Source of the DNA: Chrysoporthe austroafricana
Lineage: Eukaryota > Ascomycota > Sordariomycetes > Diaporthales > Cryphonectriaceae
Direction: 5' to 3'
DNA: 64,000 nt
Assembly (NCBI GenBank): GCA_001051155.2
Contig: JYIP02000005.1
Span: forward strand, 1,178,001 to 1,242,000
In this document: positions 47,835 through 60,668 of the stretch, piece after piece
How positions within the stretch are numbered: position 1 is the stretch's first letter
Layout: every line of letters begins with the position of its first letter
The notes under the pieces: model-generated
Databases searched by the model: none
The model's input: the letters and a program-made list of their open reading frames with translations, nothing else
Told to the model about the DNA's origin: nothing
Translations under genes and position numbers: made by a program

Positions 47835-48987
47835 ATGAAATACATCAACTACGCCTCCTATCTACCCGCGCCCCAAGCGCCTCTTGAAGTCGCTACTGCC
47901 CCCTTCCCCTCCGCAGACGGCCTAGCGGACGACGAGATCATCATCAAGAACAAAGCAGTTGCGATCAAGTATGAATACAGCCTCCATTAAGGCTCTGTTT
48001 TCGGTCTAGAACAGTATTGACCCGTCCCGCAGCCCCGTCGACTGGAAAATCCAGTCGTCTCCCCCCGGCAACAACCGTTTTGCGATCAGGTACCCGGCCA
48101 TCCTCGGCGAAGATGTCGCCGGCGAGGTCCTCCATGTCGGCCCCGGCGTGAGGCACCTTAAGAAGGGCGATAGGGTGCTCGCACACGCGCTGGGGCTTGG
48201 CTTGGGCAACGCGTTCAGCGGGTTTCAGCTGTACGTCAAGCTGAAGACGATCACGGTCTCCAAGATACCGGAGGGGACAGACTACGAGAGCGCAGCCGTG
48301 CTGCCACTAAGCGTGTCTACAGCAGCGGCTGGATTGTACATGGGAGACACGCTAGGGCTGAGGGTGCCGGAGATCCCGTCTCCCGCTGCCCACGCCCTCT
48401 GGCAGACGAGGCGGGGGCCGGGCGCTGGGAAGGAGGCCCTTTTGCTCTGGGGCGGCTCCTCCTCCGTCGGGTCCTCGGTCATCCAGCTCGCCGCCGCGGC
48501 GGAATACACCGTAGTCACGACCGCCAGCCCCGCGAACTATACCTACTGCAAGGCCCTAGGCGCAACCTGCGTCCTCGACTACCACAACCCGGACGTCGTG
48601 GCCATCCTCGCTGCCGTACTGTCTGGCTCCGGCGCGGAGCTCGTCGGAGCGTACGACGCTATCGGGACGGAGGCCACCGTGCGGCAGTGCGCGGCTGTCG
48701 TGGCGGCCCTAGGAGGGGGCAAGATCGCGAGCGTGGGCGCGTTGCCAGAGGGGGACGTCGGGAGGGGTGTGGAGGTTGTCAGGATCGGGGCCACTGGGAT
48801 CGTCACGTCGGAGCCGGATGTCGCTCGACGGGTCTGGGGCAAGTACGTGCCTGCAGCGCTAGAGGCTGGGGAGTTGAGGCCGGCACCGCGGAGCACAGTT
48901 GTGGGTAAGGGTTTATATTATCTCCAGGGCGCGCTGGACCTAAACAAGAGCGGTGTCAGTGCTTCCAAGGTCGTAGTGTCTCTGTGA
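47835..48987 (+). CDS. Zinc-free MDR oxidoreductase (enoyl reductase-like)
   Basis: Two exons, 47835..47968 and 48033..48987, give 362 residues. The junction falls in the conserved VAIN|PVDWKIQ motif, which fixes the acceptor at CCCGCAG. The N-terminal GroES-like domain has GEDVAGEVLHVGPGV and KKGDRVLAH but none of the zinc-ligand cysteines of alcohol dehydrogenases. The Rossmann domain has WGGSSSVGSSVIQLA (about 184-198) for NADP(H). Fungal proteins of this shape include trans-acting enoyl reductases of polyketide synthases and ToxD-like enzymes, but many members are stand-alone quinone or enone reductases. No polyketide synthase is visible in the window, so the substrate is unknown. Residues LRVPEIPSPAAHALWQTRRG form a typical insert loop. 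Confidence 0.9.
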
Positions 48988-50542
48988 ACAAGGAGTGAGG
49001 TCGCGGAGGGAAGAGATCTGACGTGCGTATGGTAGGTGGACTACCTCACAGGTAGGCCATTTTGTTGAAGGCATCTGGTGGAACTCGAATGTGTATGACG
49101 GAGTTTGGTGGTGCCGATCGTTCAGATGTGCAGCTGGTTAAAAGCAGGCTCTTCAAAAGAGTGAAAATTAGGGCGGCTGGTCTTATAGCTACTAAAGAGG
49201 CAGTTTTGCGTGCTCGTCATGGACACAGATCCTGTAGAAGAGTCTGAGAACATACTCTGTGGGTATGATTCATAGTACACTGGTTCTCTCCATCCTAAGC
49301 GCACGCGGAAATTCATCTAAGATACAAAATGTAAGCACTATACTTTCATAGATCTCAATACAAGGCATGGCCATCCTTACTCCCATTAAGCATCTCAGAT
49401 TAGCACCTCATACGTTCAGTTACTGTCATGCTGAGCCCAAATATACCCCTTGCGATCTGGGTACAGCACATAACTCACAGGCAACAGACAGAAAAGCTTA
49501 AAGGAGCACAATTCAATGTCTGGTTCTTTTCCAGGAAGTCTTGCTGGGACCTATGAAAGTAATCCCTCGCAGTTCCTGGTTTTAGCGGCTCCAGTTAAGT
49601 GAACATCGATTAACTAATAGTCACAGCTTCACAGCAATCACCCCTGAGACCTATTCCCTACGAAATAGAGACCCACACAATGCATCTGGGGATTTGAATT
49701 ACTCTTACCCATTGAATACTACGATTATAGAATTACCAAACTGTCATGTTTTGTCCATTGAACTTATTTACAAGGCTGAGCATAGTTCAGCCCTGAAACT
49801 CATGTAGAATCTTGGAATATCTAGAGCTGGAGCTTATTGTCCTCGCTTCGTCTTATAAGCATCAACTAAATTCTTAAATACCTTTATCTTCATATTCTTG
49901 AGTGATCCAAGTACCTTGCCGCCCTGGTATCTGGTACTTTGTCTGTAACTGCTCGGTTCTCCGCATACTTCATTCTTGAAGCCGCCCACAACTACCTGAG
50001 TAATCCTTGGCCAGTCAAATAGACGTGTGTAAGAGCACATCAAGAATAATGAAAATCTGCAGCGAGAAGGCAGCTTCAAAATGAGTTTTTAGCAAACAAA
50101 CCACAAGCTTGTAGGCAGTTTCACGAACTCTGATATTCAAAGCATGCAATAATAGAGACAAGTGCAAGACACTGGAAAATAAGGTACAGCCAATTGTTTC
50201 GTCCAGCGTAGAAGATCAATTATCTGTCGACTTTCTATCCAACATCAAGCTTAGCGGTGGAGACAGGTAACGCTTCTGTCTCATGTCCAACTAGCAGTCA
50301 AGATCACTTACTGAATGCTCAAGGAAGCAGTCTCATAACTTCTTTCCCAGTGACTGAGTTGCCGGTGAGTAAAGTCAACCGGCAGCTTTTCTGCTACTGG
50401 CTTTCAGCACCACCTGTCCTTTTACGTCGCTGGCTTAGCCATCCACACCACCAGCTACTCCTTCTCTGAAGCCAAACATCATCGCTGGCCCCCTCTTCCC
50501 TTTCTATCCTTTGTCTTTCTCATTTTCTAAAGTGAGCTGAAT
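48988..50542. other. 1.55-kb AT-richer intergenic region
   Basis: No gene was seen. The composition is clearly AT-richer than the flanks between 49.3 and 50.2 kb. The last about 100 nt are CT-rich (CCCCTCTTCCCTTTC), as expected for a leader before the ATG at 50543. Confidence 0.55.
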
Positions 50543-53273
50543 ATGGCTTCCAAGTCGTCCTATTCGGACGTGCTGAAGGGTGTCGGGGGCTCTACACAGG
50601 CCCAGACATCACAAGCATCACAGGGTACCGATCCAGCAACACAAATAGATGAGGTCTTGTCCTCTCCCACACCCACAACATCGCGATCTCAGCCTCCTCT
50701 TCCTACTGACACCTCATCCTTCCCGCCTCTGCCCGCTGTACTCTCCTTGGCTGCTGGCCAATGGAGTGCCTCTAAGCCACAGCTTAGTCGCAGGCCAACT
50801 GCGGCTGTAAATGACATAGAAAGTAAGTCATTATCCTCATACAATAAGAGCCCCGCTTGGTGCATTCTCTCTTCTCTTCCTTCCACATCACAGTTTTCAC
50901 CTCTACTAACCTTCTTCTCCGATAACGAAAAGATCCACCAAAAGCCTCCACCGCCGCAACCACAGAGGACGACGGCACCACCACAGCAGAAGAGATGTTT
51001 CCTCTCCACGCCGGAGATAAGAAGGACCTTCGGGTCTCTCTAAATCTTCCAGGGCCTACCACCACCGCGGCGGCCGCCGCCACTCATGCTCCCTCGCGCC
51101 CTCGCGCGCCCTCCGTTGCGCCGTTGGCCTCGTAAGTCACATCCATCGAGACTAAGTCACTGGTATTCACGATCTCTTCCTCTACCCTCCCCAAGACAAG
51201 GAGACGAATGGCAGAGACAGGACGCCATGCTGTCATGTGGCGACTCATGGCAGTTTACTCTGATCAGTTCTGGGTAAGCCCTTTTTCTCGAGTCTCACAT
51301 TTGAATCACTCGTCTCTCCTGCATGCCCCTGCCTAACTCTCGTGTGCTTATCTCTATCAATTCATGCAGCCCATTTCACGATCTTGAGCGACCACTCAGT
51401 CTGCTCCTCTAAAACACTTCTTATTGATTCCTAGCGCGGAGTGGCGCACCCCACGTTTGAGATTGACTTCTGACATGGTATTCTACCACAACAGTCTCTG
51501 GTGCAAACCAGACGGTGCCGATGTTATCATTCGGTGCAACGGGTTGCACTGGGAGGTGCACCGACACGTCCTGGTGGGAATGTCGGAGTGGATGGAGAAG
51601 TACTTGCCCCCAGAGGCAGAGGATGTAAGTGTGTTATCTATCAGCTCCCTTGCCTTCAACGTAATATAGCCACTCTCCGAGTGCCTTCCAAGGACTAAAA
51701 GTTTCTTCTAGGACAAGCCAGTCGAGTGGAACCTTGATAATTGGGATGCAGGCATTCTTGGTGCCGTTCTGCATTACATGTATGTGGATGGTGAGTTTAA
51801 TCATTGATACTACTCCAACTATCAGTGTGCAGGCGAACTGATGGCACCACAGGCTACGAGGGAGGCGATTACGATCCCAAGAACCCTCTGAACACGATGC
51901 CCGTGGTACACGCCGTCGCAAATTTCCTGGCAGGAACCTCTTGCCTCTGCCGCCCCATGATGGATCATACCTTAACCCAGATCGACATCGCGACCGAGGA
52001 GATCGAGACACTGGTACCAGTACTCCGCTACGCGAACCTCGACCAGTTCGAGGCCTTCCTTCGTCGTGCCTTGCTCATGACGTACGACGAGTGCGACCAG
52101 TGGCGGATCCGCGCCTTGCGCATCGTGATGGGCAAGCTGATGGCAGTCTGCTTCCCGCTGATACTCCAGAGCCCGGGCTGGAAGGCGAGATACGAGCGGC
52201 TGTGGGGCACTTTGCGTGTGCGTGTGGTCGTTGATCACAGTAAGTTTCCTTTGGTTCGCGGAGGCTTCTTCACCTTGTCAGAATCGCTGATAATCACTCC
52301 CACAGAGTGGCTTTCCCAGGCAGGTCTCTGTCAGAGAAGCGATGTCATCCTTGCCGGCTTCGAGCACATGGACATCCTCTGGGTGAAGTACCGCGGCGGC
52401 GACTGGCAGCCCTCCGACGATTTGATGTTCCCAGAGAGGGAGGCCGCGAAGCCTGCGTCTCCTGCCCTGTCATCTCCCACTGTGGCTGGCGGAAAGAAGA
52501 AATCCAAGGCCATCCCGATCATGCGTCCAGACGGTACGGTCGTCCCTGGTCCTGGAAACATTGGCGCTCGTAAGGGCAAGAGTTACGGAAGCAGCCCAAT
52601 AGAGCCCAAGCCTCACCCTCATCGCAATACGAGTAAAAAGTATCCTACCGGTATCGCCGAGCCTAAGCCACAGCCTTCGAGTAGCAACGACAAGAAGACG
52701 ACGAAAGCTTCTGGGCAGGTTCCTGCGGAATTTACGGTCGAGACTGGCCCATCCGCCCCTGCAAAGGCCACCTCTTCAGTTGCTCCTGAACCATCTTCCG
52801 CCATTATAAAGGCGTCGCCTTGCGTCGAGGACCCGTTCACTACGAGGTCCACAGCTCCCAGCCGTCACATCAGGCCCAGCTCCCACCCTCCTTCCGGCAG
52901 CGCTCCCTGGTGGGCTCACGTGTCTCAGCAGCCGTATCAATTCTTGCCGCCTCCCCCGTTCTGTCCCTGGTCTATGCCAAACTCTCCGCAGCAAGTTCCT
53001 GCACACCCATTCTCAGCTGGTTCGATCTTCCCTGGTGATGGCATCCTGCCTGGCGGATCCTGGTTCTTCAGAGAGACCTCCACGGGCGAGCCATCTGATT
53101 ACGCGCTCTCCGAGGCTGCCAGCACTAGCGACTCTTCACACACCGGAAATCCATCAGTCACTACGCTTGAGTATTCAGACTCTCCAACCCACCGCATGGC
53201 TAGGCTGTTCACCGAGGAGGCTTCTGGACGTGTCAAGTCGCCTATTATGGGCGAGGGAAAGGAGAAAGCTTGA
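50543..53273 (+). CDS. BTB/POZ-like domain protein of unknown function
   Basis: Seven exons, 50543..50822, 50933..51131, 51196..51273, 51435..51624, 51712..51790, 51853..52239 and 52306..53273, give 726 residues. The first about 160 residues are Ser/Thr/Pro/Ala-rich and probably disordered. About residues 190-370 hold a BTB-like fold: DGADVIIRCNGLHWEVHRHV, then SEWMEKYLPPE, LGAVLHYMYVDGYE and a helical extension. Residues 400-726 are low-complexity and rich in Pro/Ser/Lys. BTB domains in fungi serve as dimerisation modules or Cul3 adaptors; which applies here cannot be said. Exon 3 is the uncertain one. A second acceptor 5 nt downstream (exon from 51201) opens another frame that needs a poorer acceptor (51442) for exon 4. 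Confidence 0.82.
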
Positions 53274-56200
53274 TCCACGGACGCCGTGCCTTCACAAATC
53301 TGGCCACTGGACGATTTTGCAGTCTCTGATTTCGCCAACACCCGTTTTCTTCACTCACGCCGCACGGGACCATGACCACGGTCCTTCTTGCATTCACTGT
53401 ATTTGGGTCTTCGAAGAACTATTTGGATTTCTGCGGTAGCCCTCGGATATGACGACGTTTTGTATTATAGTGGCAACTAACTAAGTATCGCCGCGCGGCC
53501 TAGCGAGCCTTTATAGACTTGTGTGCTGTAACGTGTGCCCTTGAAACAGGCGCACCATTAACAGGACTCGAGGCAGCACTTTGAAGTCTCACAAGACAAT
53601 GGCGGGGGGGCATTTTGTGAAAGAGTGCCACTGCAGGAGATGTCTTAGCTAAGCTAGTGTGCCAGTCTTTTAGCCACTTCTCGTTCTAGAAGCATGTCGA
53701 TTAAGCACTTTAAGATGGCATTTTCGTCGAATTGACCCTAAGGAGCATTCCTAAAATCCACATGTTAGGGCAACCGGACACAATGGCCATCCTACCGACA
53801 TGGGGTTTGGTCTACAAGAAGATTGATAGATAGAAGAGAAAGGTTCTAGGCGAAACCGTGACTGAATCTCTTGAAAGCATTTACAGGATGGCCGCGTCAT
53901 CACCCAGGCTGTTGCTGACAGGTGGCAGCCACAAGGGCATTTGCCAATCCTCTGTACAGTAAAGCGACAAGTCATGTAGCCCTTGGCGAGAGCACTCATA
54001 CCCTTCATACTCCACAAGAAAAGAAGACCAGGGCCACTATCGTGCCGGTCATTCTGATGTTCATAGTATTCTGGACTATAATGAGGACACGAGATGGACC
54101 CAGTAGGCACGGATCTAGAAAATTACTATTTGGGCGAGGCAGAGTCATGAGTCGATAAAGTATAATTGAAACACAGCTGGAGGTGGGCCTCTGGCCACTA
54201 AGATGATAGGACCGTATATTGAGGCCGCGAGCACCCGAGCTAGTTTTCTACGCCGCACTGCGGTATGCTCTTGACAATCAGCTCGGAAATAATAATTTTC
54301 GATTCTGGGGACATGTTCTGTCCTCTTGGAGGAGGATGCTGCTCCCCATCTAGAAAGCTCTTCTCATCCACTAACGAGACGACTGTCTCAATATGACACT
54401 TCCCGCTTCGTCTCCACAGGCCCGTACTCCATCTGAGCTGATCATCCCGTGGCACAGACAATGCTCATCAAACGTGGTACGCAGCCTTGCCAGGCGGTCG
54501 GATGCTCGCAAGATGGCGGGCTAATGACGTTACCCTTTCGAGTTCCGACCTCGCGGGTACGACTCAGTCCGGAGAGGCATTCCGCACTCCGGTTACTAAC
54601 GTGCACAGCCTTACGGGCAAGGTGGTGAGAATGCCACCTTCCTCGTTATGAAGCGGACAAGACTGCACTGTGTCTTTATGCTGGGCATGGAGGCGAATCC
54701 GGAGTGCAAAGAGTGTAGCCCCTGGATCGTCCATGGTGATCCTCTCCACGACCGACCCACTCACGTGCCACTGAACGACAAGGCGATGGCACGCAACAGG
54801 AAGGCGATCAGATCAGGTGACCAGCAGCAAATGGCCGAGAACGAAAACAGAGGCGCCTGCCTTGGAGCTAAGCATCCAAGATCGAAGCCAACTTTGACGG
54901 CCGTTTCATGTGCCGGCCAAATCTCTGCCAACAAATACCATGCGAGTGACTGGTCACCCAACACAAGCCAATGCTCGGGCATTTACATTCCCAGAGTTCC
55001 ATCATGGCGCCGTCCTGAAGGCAGTTTGGCTCAGAAATAACCTATTGGGGCGCCGCGCAGACGCCACGGGCCAGGGGGAGGATTTCCCGCCTGAGACAAG
55101 GCGAGCAACCATATCACGGAAATGCCATGTCTGGGTGTCCGACTAGTGGCACGACTTTATCAGCGAGACGTACGAAAGCTAAGCGCACGGCTCGAGTATC
55201 AACCAGACTGTCAGTGCAACCGTTCTAGACCTCGTCAGACCGGTCAGCGTATTGGGAGTGCACTGGAGTGGCAGAGCGATCGCTGTGCTCAGAGCGATGT
55301 GAGACATGTGCAACCCATAGTGAGACCTGTTGCTCCCAAATAGAGGCACCGGCATGAAGGTATCTGACGATTTTCGGACCCCGGCGATGGAGAATCGAAA
55401 GATCGATCAATCGGGCGGGGGGACGATCCCAGAGGAGACGGTGCTGCTCTGGTCCCGCTGGGGCCGATGCAATGCAGGAAAGTGGCCTCCCGTTGTAGTA
55501 TTGAAGGCGGAGACACTTGGGTTTGGACGACTGGGTACTGGGGCTGCTCGGTACCCAGTATGGGTCCATGAAGCCAGCCAGAGATGGCGCTGGCAGCTGC
55601 TTGGCCGCCTCGGTGTTATGACGACTAGGACGAGCGCGAGACTCGACGAGCCAAGCTTGCGCTGGCAGCATTTTCGAAGGCGCATCCCGCGACTGCCTCC
55701 CATAGCCTATCCCTCTTTCGGAGCGGACTGCTCATGCAGATGGGGACAGGTGAAGGAGGGGCGGAGGCAGTGAAGATCTGAAGGCCTTGTGTGAACGGTG
55801 CGTCCCTTTGTTGTTTACAGTACATCCCTTCTAAGCTGACAGCCCGCCATGGCGCTCTCAGTTCTGCAGGAAGGGTAGAAGGGTAGTGTCTGATGTTGAG
55901 CATCGACCACACAAGCTGTGCTGGCTCCCCTGAGGATAGTGACCGGTGGCCGATCCCAAGGACTGGGTCGCTAGTGGAGGTAGTGATAAGATGGTGGGCC
56001 CTGGCTTCCGTTGCTTCTGGTCAGCCGTCAGCGCTGAGACCTGGCGCATCTCGACCGCAGTGATTGGGAGGGCCGGGGCCAGGGTGGCCTCCTCCAGCAC
56101 AGCTCGCCTATGCTTCCAGACACCAGGGCTAGAGTAGACTGCGGGGCTACTGCACAACGATGCATGCGGCTGCGTGGTGTGAAGTAGCAGGACGCAAGCG

Positions 56201-58406
56201 GTAAGAGTGCATCGTGGCGGTCGTGGGCTGCCACGACTCACGCGCGACTCGATGGAACGCTCTAGCACAGCCTCTACTTTGTCAACAACGGCACTAAGCA
56301 GGCGGTAGGTTTGGCGGGATGGCCGCAGAGTTTGGCCTCGCAAGGCGCTATTTGCTATCGACCCACAGAAGCAAGCCCAGATGCTAGCACGTAGTAGACT
56401 CTTGATCGACAATCGCAGCTCGTCTAGCTCGAAATGACGATCGGCCGGGCGATGGGGGTGTAGCATCCAGCACGTGTCCAGCAGGTAGTATGTATAGAGT
56501 TCGCTCGGTATAAACGGCAAGCGGGTTGGATGGTTGGACGCCGCAACGTCGTGCCCCCCCCCCCTTCGTACCACAGTGCCGCTGGCCAGTGTCCTTACTG
56601 ATTACGTGGGAGGAGGGCAGCTAGGCGGAGATCGTCAAGCGCCCCCTGAGCAGGACGAGAGATCAAAGGCGCACGCAGATGTGACAGAGTTTCTGGAAGA
56701 CCAGGGGTGCGGGGCCTGATGCTAGGCCAATTGGTGAATGGGATCGAAGGGCCACTGGGTGAGATGGCAGGTGGGTGGCGTGGGGGGGAGCTATTGCTCA
56801 GCGGCCACGCAGCCTGCGCTAGGGGGCCCTGCCGTTCCTTCCTCTTAGATCCCCTTATCGATCTTACCCCGCAGTCTCGCTGATTGGCCAGGGCTGTGCG
56901 AGCCACTGTGTAATGACATAAGAGCTATGGCCAGTCTACCGTTAGCGCCGGCTGCCTACTGGGTAGGCGGGCCTGGTGGGCTCTTACCCCAGATGCACGG
57001 ACAACGGTGGACCCTCCCTGCTGGGCGAGCGAGCCCCCCATTGGCCGGGACCGGGGGAGACTGCTGACCTGCATTCACCTTCGCTCCCAGCACGCCTGCG
57101 CGGTCACGGTTACCATCACCACCCTCTGCCATTTCGGATGAATTCTAATAGGGTCGAACCAAGATTGCGAAACCAGAGAGACTTCCCCCTTCTCATACCC
57201 CATCACCCATCTGCCTGTTGTCAGGACCTTCCCGACTAGAGCACTCCCGCCTTCTACGCAGCCAGGCCGCCTCCGGTGCCCAGCATCGATTCGCCACCGT
57301 GACCGACACCGGGCATCAAGACTGTCTCTGATTCCCAAGATCGCAGGCTTTATCACCGCTCATAAAAGGGGTCCGCCGGGCAGCTGTCTTACCACCCCCG
57401 CCACCCCTTGGCCATTCTCCAGCATTCTCGAATCTCGAGTAGAGGAGAACACATTGCCACAGGATCTTACCGAATCCTCCGGACACGAAACACTGCATTC
57501 CGCACCCCCACCCACGCGCATTGCAGCGCAGCACTGGCGAAGCCATCCACCTCCGACGACGTGTTCTGGCTGCTTTTTCGATTCGATCCCACCTGGTCAC
57601 CGTGACAGCCAAGGCCACACCCTGAGGACTGCAACGCTATCTTGACCTGCATCACCCCAATCACGAGGGAGAGAGAGGGTGGCCCCCCTCGCGACAAGCG
57701 CTGCTCGACAGATCTATCTCACCATCGACTACCGCCCCTTGGCCGTCGACCCAGCGCTATAAAGACGGGCTCTGCACTGGAACGCCGCTGTTTCGTCGGG
57801 ACGAGTTCTCAGCTGATCTGCGGATTAGTTTCTCTCATTCAGCACTCTGCGCTCAAATTGCCGTCACGTTTTTGTTGGGTGTCGCAATCGTCCCGTGTCT
57901 ACTACTGTGCCGCGATTGCCTGTCATCGTTCGACGGGCGACAAAGAATAGTAACCGAGGCGCCAGGACATCGGAGCATCCCACCTCCCACTACCCAGTAG
58001 AGGGACTTCGGCACTGCCCCTGGCTTGGCATCTTGCAGGTGGTCCACTCCCACAGTACAAAGTCCAAGGGGTCTCTGCACCCCCCGCCTCAATCATCATT
58101 CGACCCTGCGACCTAATACGACGTGCACAATTTGGCCCTTGGACGTTGTGCCAGTGTCCCTACAGAACACCTCACCACCGTGACGTTTCACCTCCACTCA
58201 CTCTGCTTCCGGCGTCGCACAACTCTCGAACCATCCCCCGGAGAATCATACCAGGCAATCGACCCATCGGAATTTACAGTTGCTTGTGATCTCGGATACC
58301 TTCCCAACCTGTGTCTTTCTCGTTGGCACCGGAGTTTTTTTTGTTTTTTTTTTTTTTTTAAATAAGATTCTCACTGGAGCCGCCCGGCCCAGATCTCTTT
58401 TTCATC
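53274..58406. other. 5.1-kb intergenic region
   Basis: No gene with support was found. The longest frame (minus, 55858-56574) has no recognisable domain or convincing intron context. From about 57.3 kb the sequence becomes pyrimidine-rich, ending in a T tract (58336-58358) 50 nt before the next ATG. This looks like a long promoter and 5' leader. Confidence 0.5.
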
Positions 58407-59345
58407 ATGTCTTCAGACAACGCAAACTCCAACAACAACAACAAGTCGCCTTCGCCCCCGCCCGCCGACATGCAGCGCAACCGCCGTGGTTCACTCAGCG
58501 CCAACCCCTTCTCGCAGCTCTTCACGCGGAGCAACTCCGTCGCTGTCGCTGGCACTCCTGTCTTCCCTAGCGCCATCACTACTGCCGCCCTTCAAGAGCA
58601 GCAGCGCCGGAGGCTTTCGCTCTCCACCACGACGACACTGGGCATCACCGGATCGTCACCAACCAGTGCCACTGGTCTGGCCCGCCGGGCCAGCCTGTCC
58701 ACCAACTCCGACTGGGATGAGAATGCCATCGAGGAGGAGGATGCCCCCTCTGCCTCCCGTACCGCCCCGGTCACTCCTTTCAATCGCCGCGTGAGCTTCG
58801 GTACCGCGGCTGCCATGCGTCGCCCTGGCGGCTCCAGCCCTGGAGCAGGCAATGGTAGGCACACCGCCCAGTCTCCCTATGACACAGCCTCCCCTCCTGA
58901 CAGCGCTGCCCCCGCGTCTGCTTCGGCTTCTGCGACGTCTTGGAAGACCCTCACTTCCTCCGCGACTCAGACACCGCCAAGCAGCACAGGCGCCACTGCC
59001 AGCTCGACTGCAGCACCCCGCACTCGTCCTAGAGCCAGTTCTGACTTGTTCTCCACAACTCTCACAGACCAGGGCTTCAACTGGTCAGAGCAGCTTAGGT
59101 CTCGCGCCGAGAGCTCCGTTGCCACTGGCCCTCGCCCCTCGTTTTCCTTCGCCTCTGGCCTCACAGGCTCGCCGCCTCGCGCTGGCATGACCTCCCCCGG
59201 CGGCCATGATCGTGCCAGATCGGTCTCGGAGATGCCAGCCCCTCCCGCCCATGCTCCCAAGGCCCGATCCCCTCGCAGCGACCCTCGCCCTAAGCCTGAC
59301 CACTTCCAGGAGAGGATCCTCAAGGGTGATTTCTACATGGACTGA
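58407..59345 (+). CDS. Conserved fungal Ser/Pro-rich protein with QERILKGDFYMD C-terminus
   Basis: A single exon of 312 residues. The protein is rich in Ser, Pro, Ala and Thr and largely disordered. It contains RRGSLSANPFSQLFTRS near the N-terminus, RRLSLSTTT, ARRASLST and FNRRVSFGTAAA motifs with RRxS sites fitting basophilic kinases such as PKA, GFNWSEQLRSRAE in the last third, and a C-terminal HFQERILKGDFYMD. I recall this block order and ending from uncharacterised proteins in many filamentous ascomycetes. No catalytic domain, signal peptide or membrane helix is visible. A phosphorylated cytosolic regulator is plausible but inferred. The ATG follows a T tract and a typical fungal leader. 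Confidence 0.85.
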   Translation: MSSDNANSNNNNKSPSPPPADMQRNRRGSLSANPFSQLFTRSNSVAVAGTPVFPSAITTAALQEQQRRRLSLSTTTTLGITGSSPTSATGLARRASLSTNSDWDENAIEEEDAPSASRTAPVTPFNRRVSFGTAAAMRRPGGSSPGAGNGRHTAQSPYDTASPPDSAAPASASASATSWKTLTSSATQTPPSSTGATASSTAAPRTRPRASSDLFSTTLTDQGFNWSEQLRSRAESSVATGPRPSFSFASGLTGSPPRAGMTSPGGHDRARSVSEMPAPPAHAPKARSPRSDPRPKPDHFQERILKGDFYMD

Positions 59346-60668
59346 AGTGTCCCGGCATCGGTTCACAGTACGATGATCATTGCACACAAGATTCACGAAA
59401 GAAACATGACGAGGCAGGGCCGATCACCTTCGGCAGCATTTTTCAAATTGGGGCCAAACGAGAAGCTGCTCCGATTGCACTCTTGTGGAGCTACGGAAGG
59501 TCCAACAGCATTATGACTTCACACCCTCGCCACAGCCGCTTCTGATATCTTGCCGATGTTGACGGCACGATCTCATGACCATGTACGATTCCATTCTGGC
59601 ATGCATGACGCAAGGGTCTCCTTTGTCATCCGGGTATGCTTAAAACCGGGGACTTTTGGTCGGGGAAAAGGACGAAGAAATGACAGTCCGTGAGCATCTC
59701 GGAGGGGACGCAGGATCGGCAGTCCAGGTGGCATTCTGGCAAAGAAAAAGAATCGACTGTCCTGGCGTTGGTGGCACATCCTGTGATGTGGGGAAGGCAT
59801 GTACAAGTAAAATAACCGGTCCGGGTGTGAGACGATTTCGCGTGTGCGTTGTCTTCCTTGATGTAGCACGATGGAAGCATTGGCTGTGCATCTGGAACGG
59901 TTTCATTGTGTATCAAAACTGGTTGGCTGGGTTGCTTTCAACTTCGGACTTGAGGTCATCGGATCATCAAGAGGAACGGGCATGCAGAGAGAGGAAGGGG
60001 TTATCAGGGAACTTCTTAAGGCGTTCCGGCACCCCGCCACAGATTGATACAAGGCTGGCTCGACTGGCATGTTCTGAGCTAGGAATGAAATCGAATGTCG
60101 AAAGTCATTAACAAAGTCTGCAACAACAAAATCTGCAATTGAATATGGTCGTGATGCGCTCATAGACTTGGCCGGTGACTTTGACGGCTGGCAAATATTG
60201 CTCATTATGTTTGTGATTTGCATCTGACCGTGTGGCTGCATTTTACAGAGGCAACCGTCTATCCTCGCTTGAGAGTCGTCGCAATCCCATGTGGTCAACG
60301 CTGTAATGCCCTTTCAGACAGTAATAGTCATACACGTCGACGCAGCTTTCCGGAGACATGTTGACATCTGCATGCTACTCAGACATTCGCAGCAGAGATA
60401 TTGAACATAGCCCAACGGACGCTGAGCTGGTCGAGGATTCATCTCGCCTTATCCCCCCTCGACTTGGGAGTTGAGATGATAGTTCGGATAGGCGCAAGTA
60501 TGTTCGGCGGTGCCGTTGCTGCTGAGATATCCCGTGGATGGAACGTAGGGAAGTCGCTTGGCAGGCGCGCTTGATCGTCCGGTGGCAGACGGCAGCATCT
60601 TGCTTGTTGGTCTGAATGTTGTAGACCATATAGTAGTAGATGGAAGCATCGTTCTTGGTTGTACGCGC
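59346..60668. other. Convergent intergenic region, no gene seen
   Basis: This lies between the 3' ends of the Ser/Pro-rich gene and PXR1. No coding signal was seen. Confidence 0.6.

Noticed and set aside
53900..55200. Several short frames between the BTB gene and 58.4 kb
   Set aside because: None can be extended by plausible splicing or shows a family motif.
55858..56574. 238-codon minus-strand frame in a long intergenic region
   Set aside because: No recognised domain, no intron context and unlikely composition; not enough to call a gene.
58859..58910. Possible intron in the Ser/Pro-rich gene (GTAGGC...GACAG)
   Set aside because: Splicing would shift the frame and lose the conserved C-terminus, so the gene is read as a single exon.
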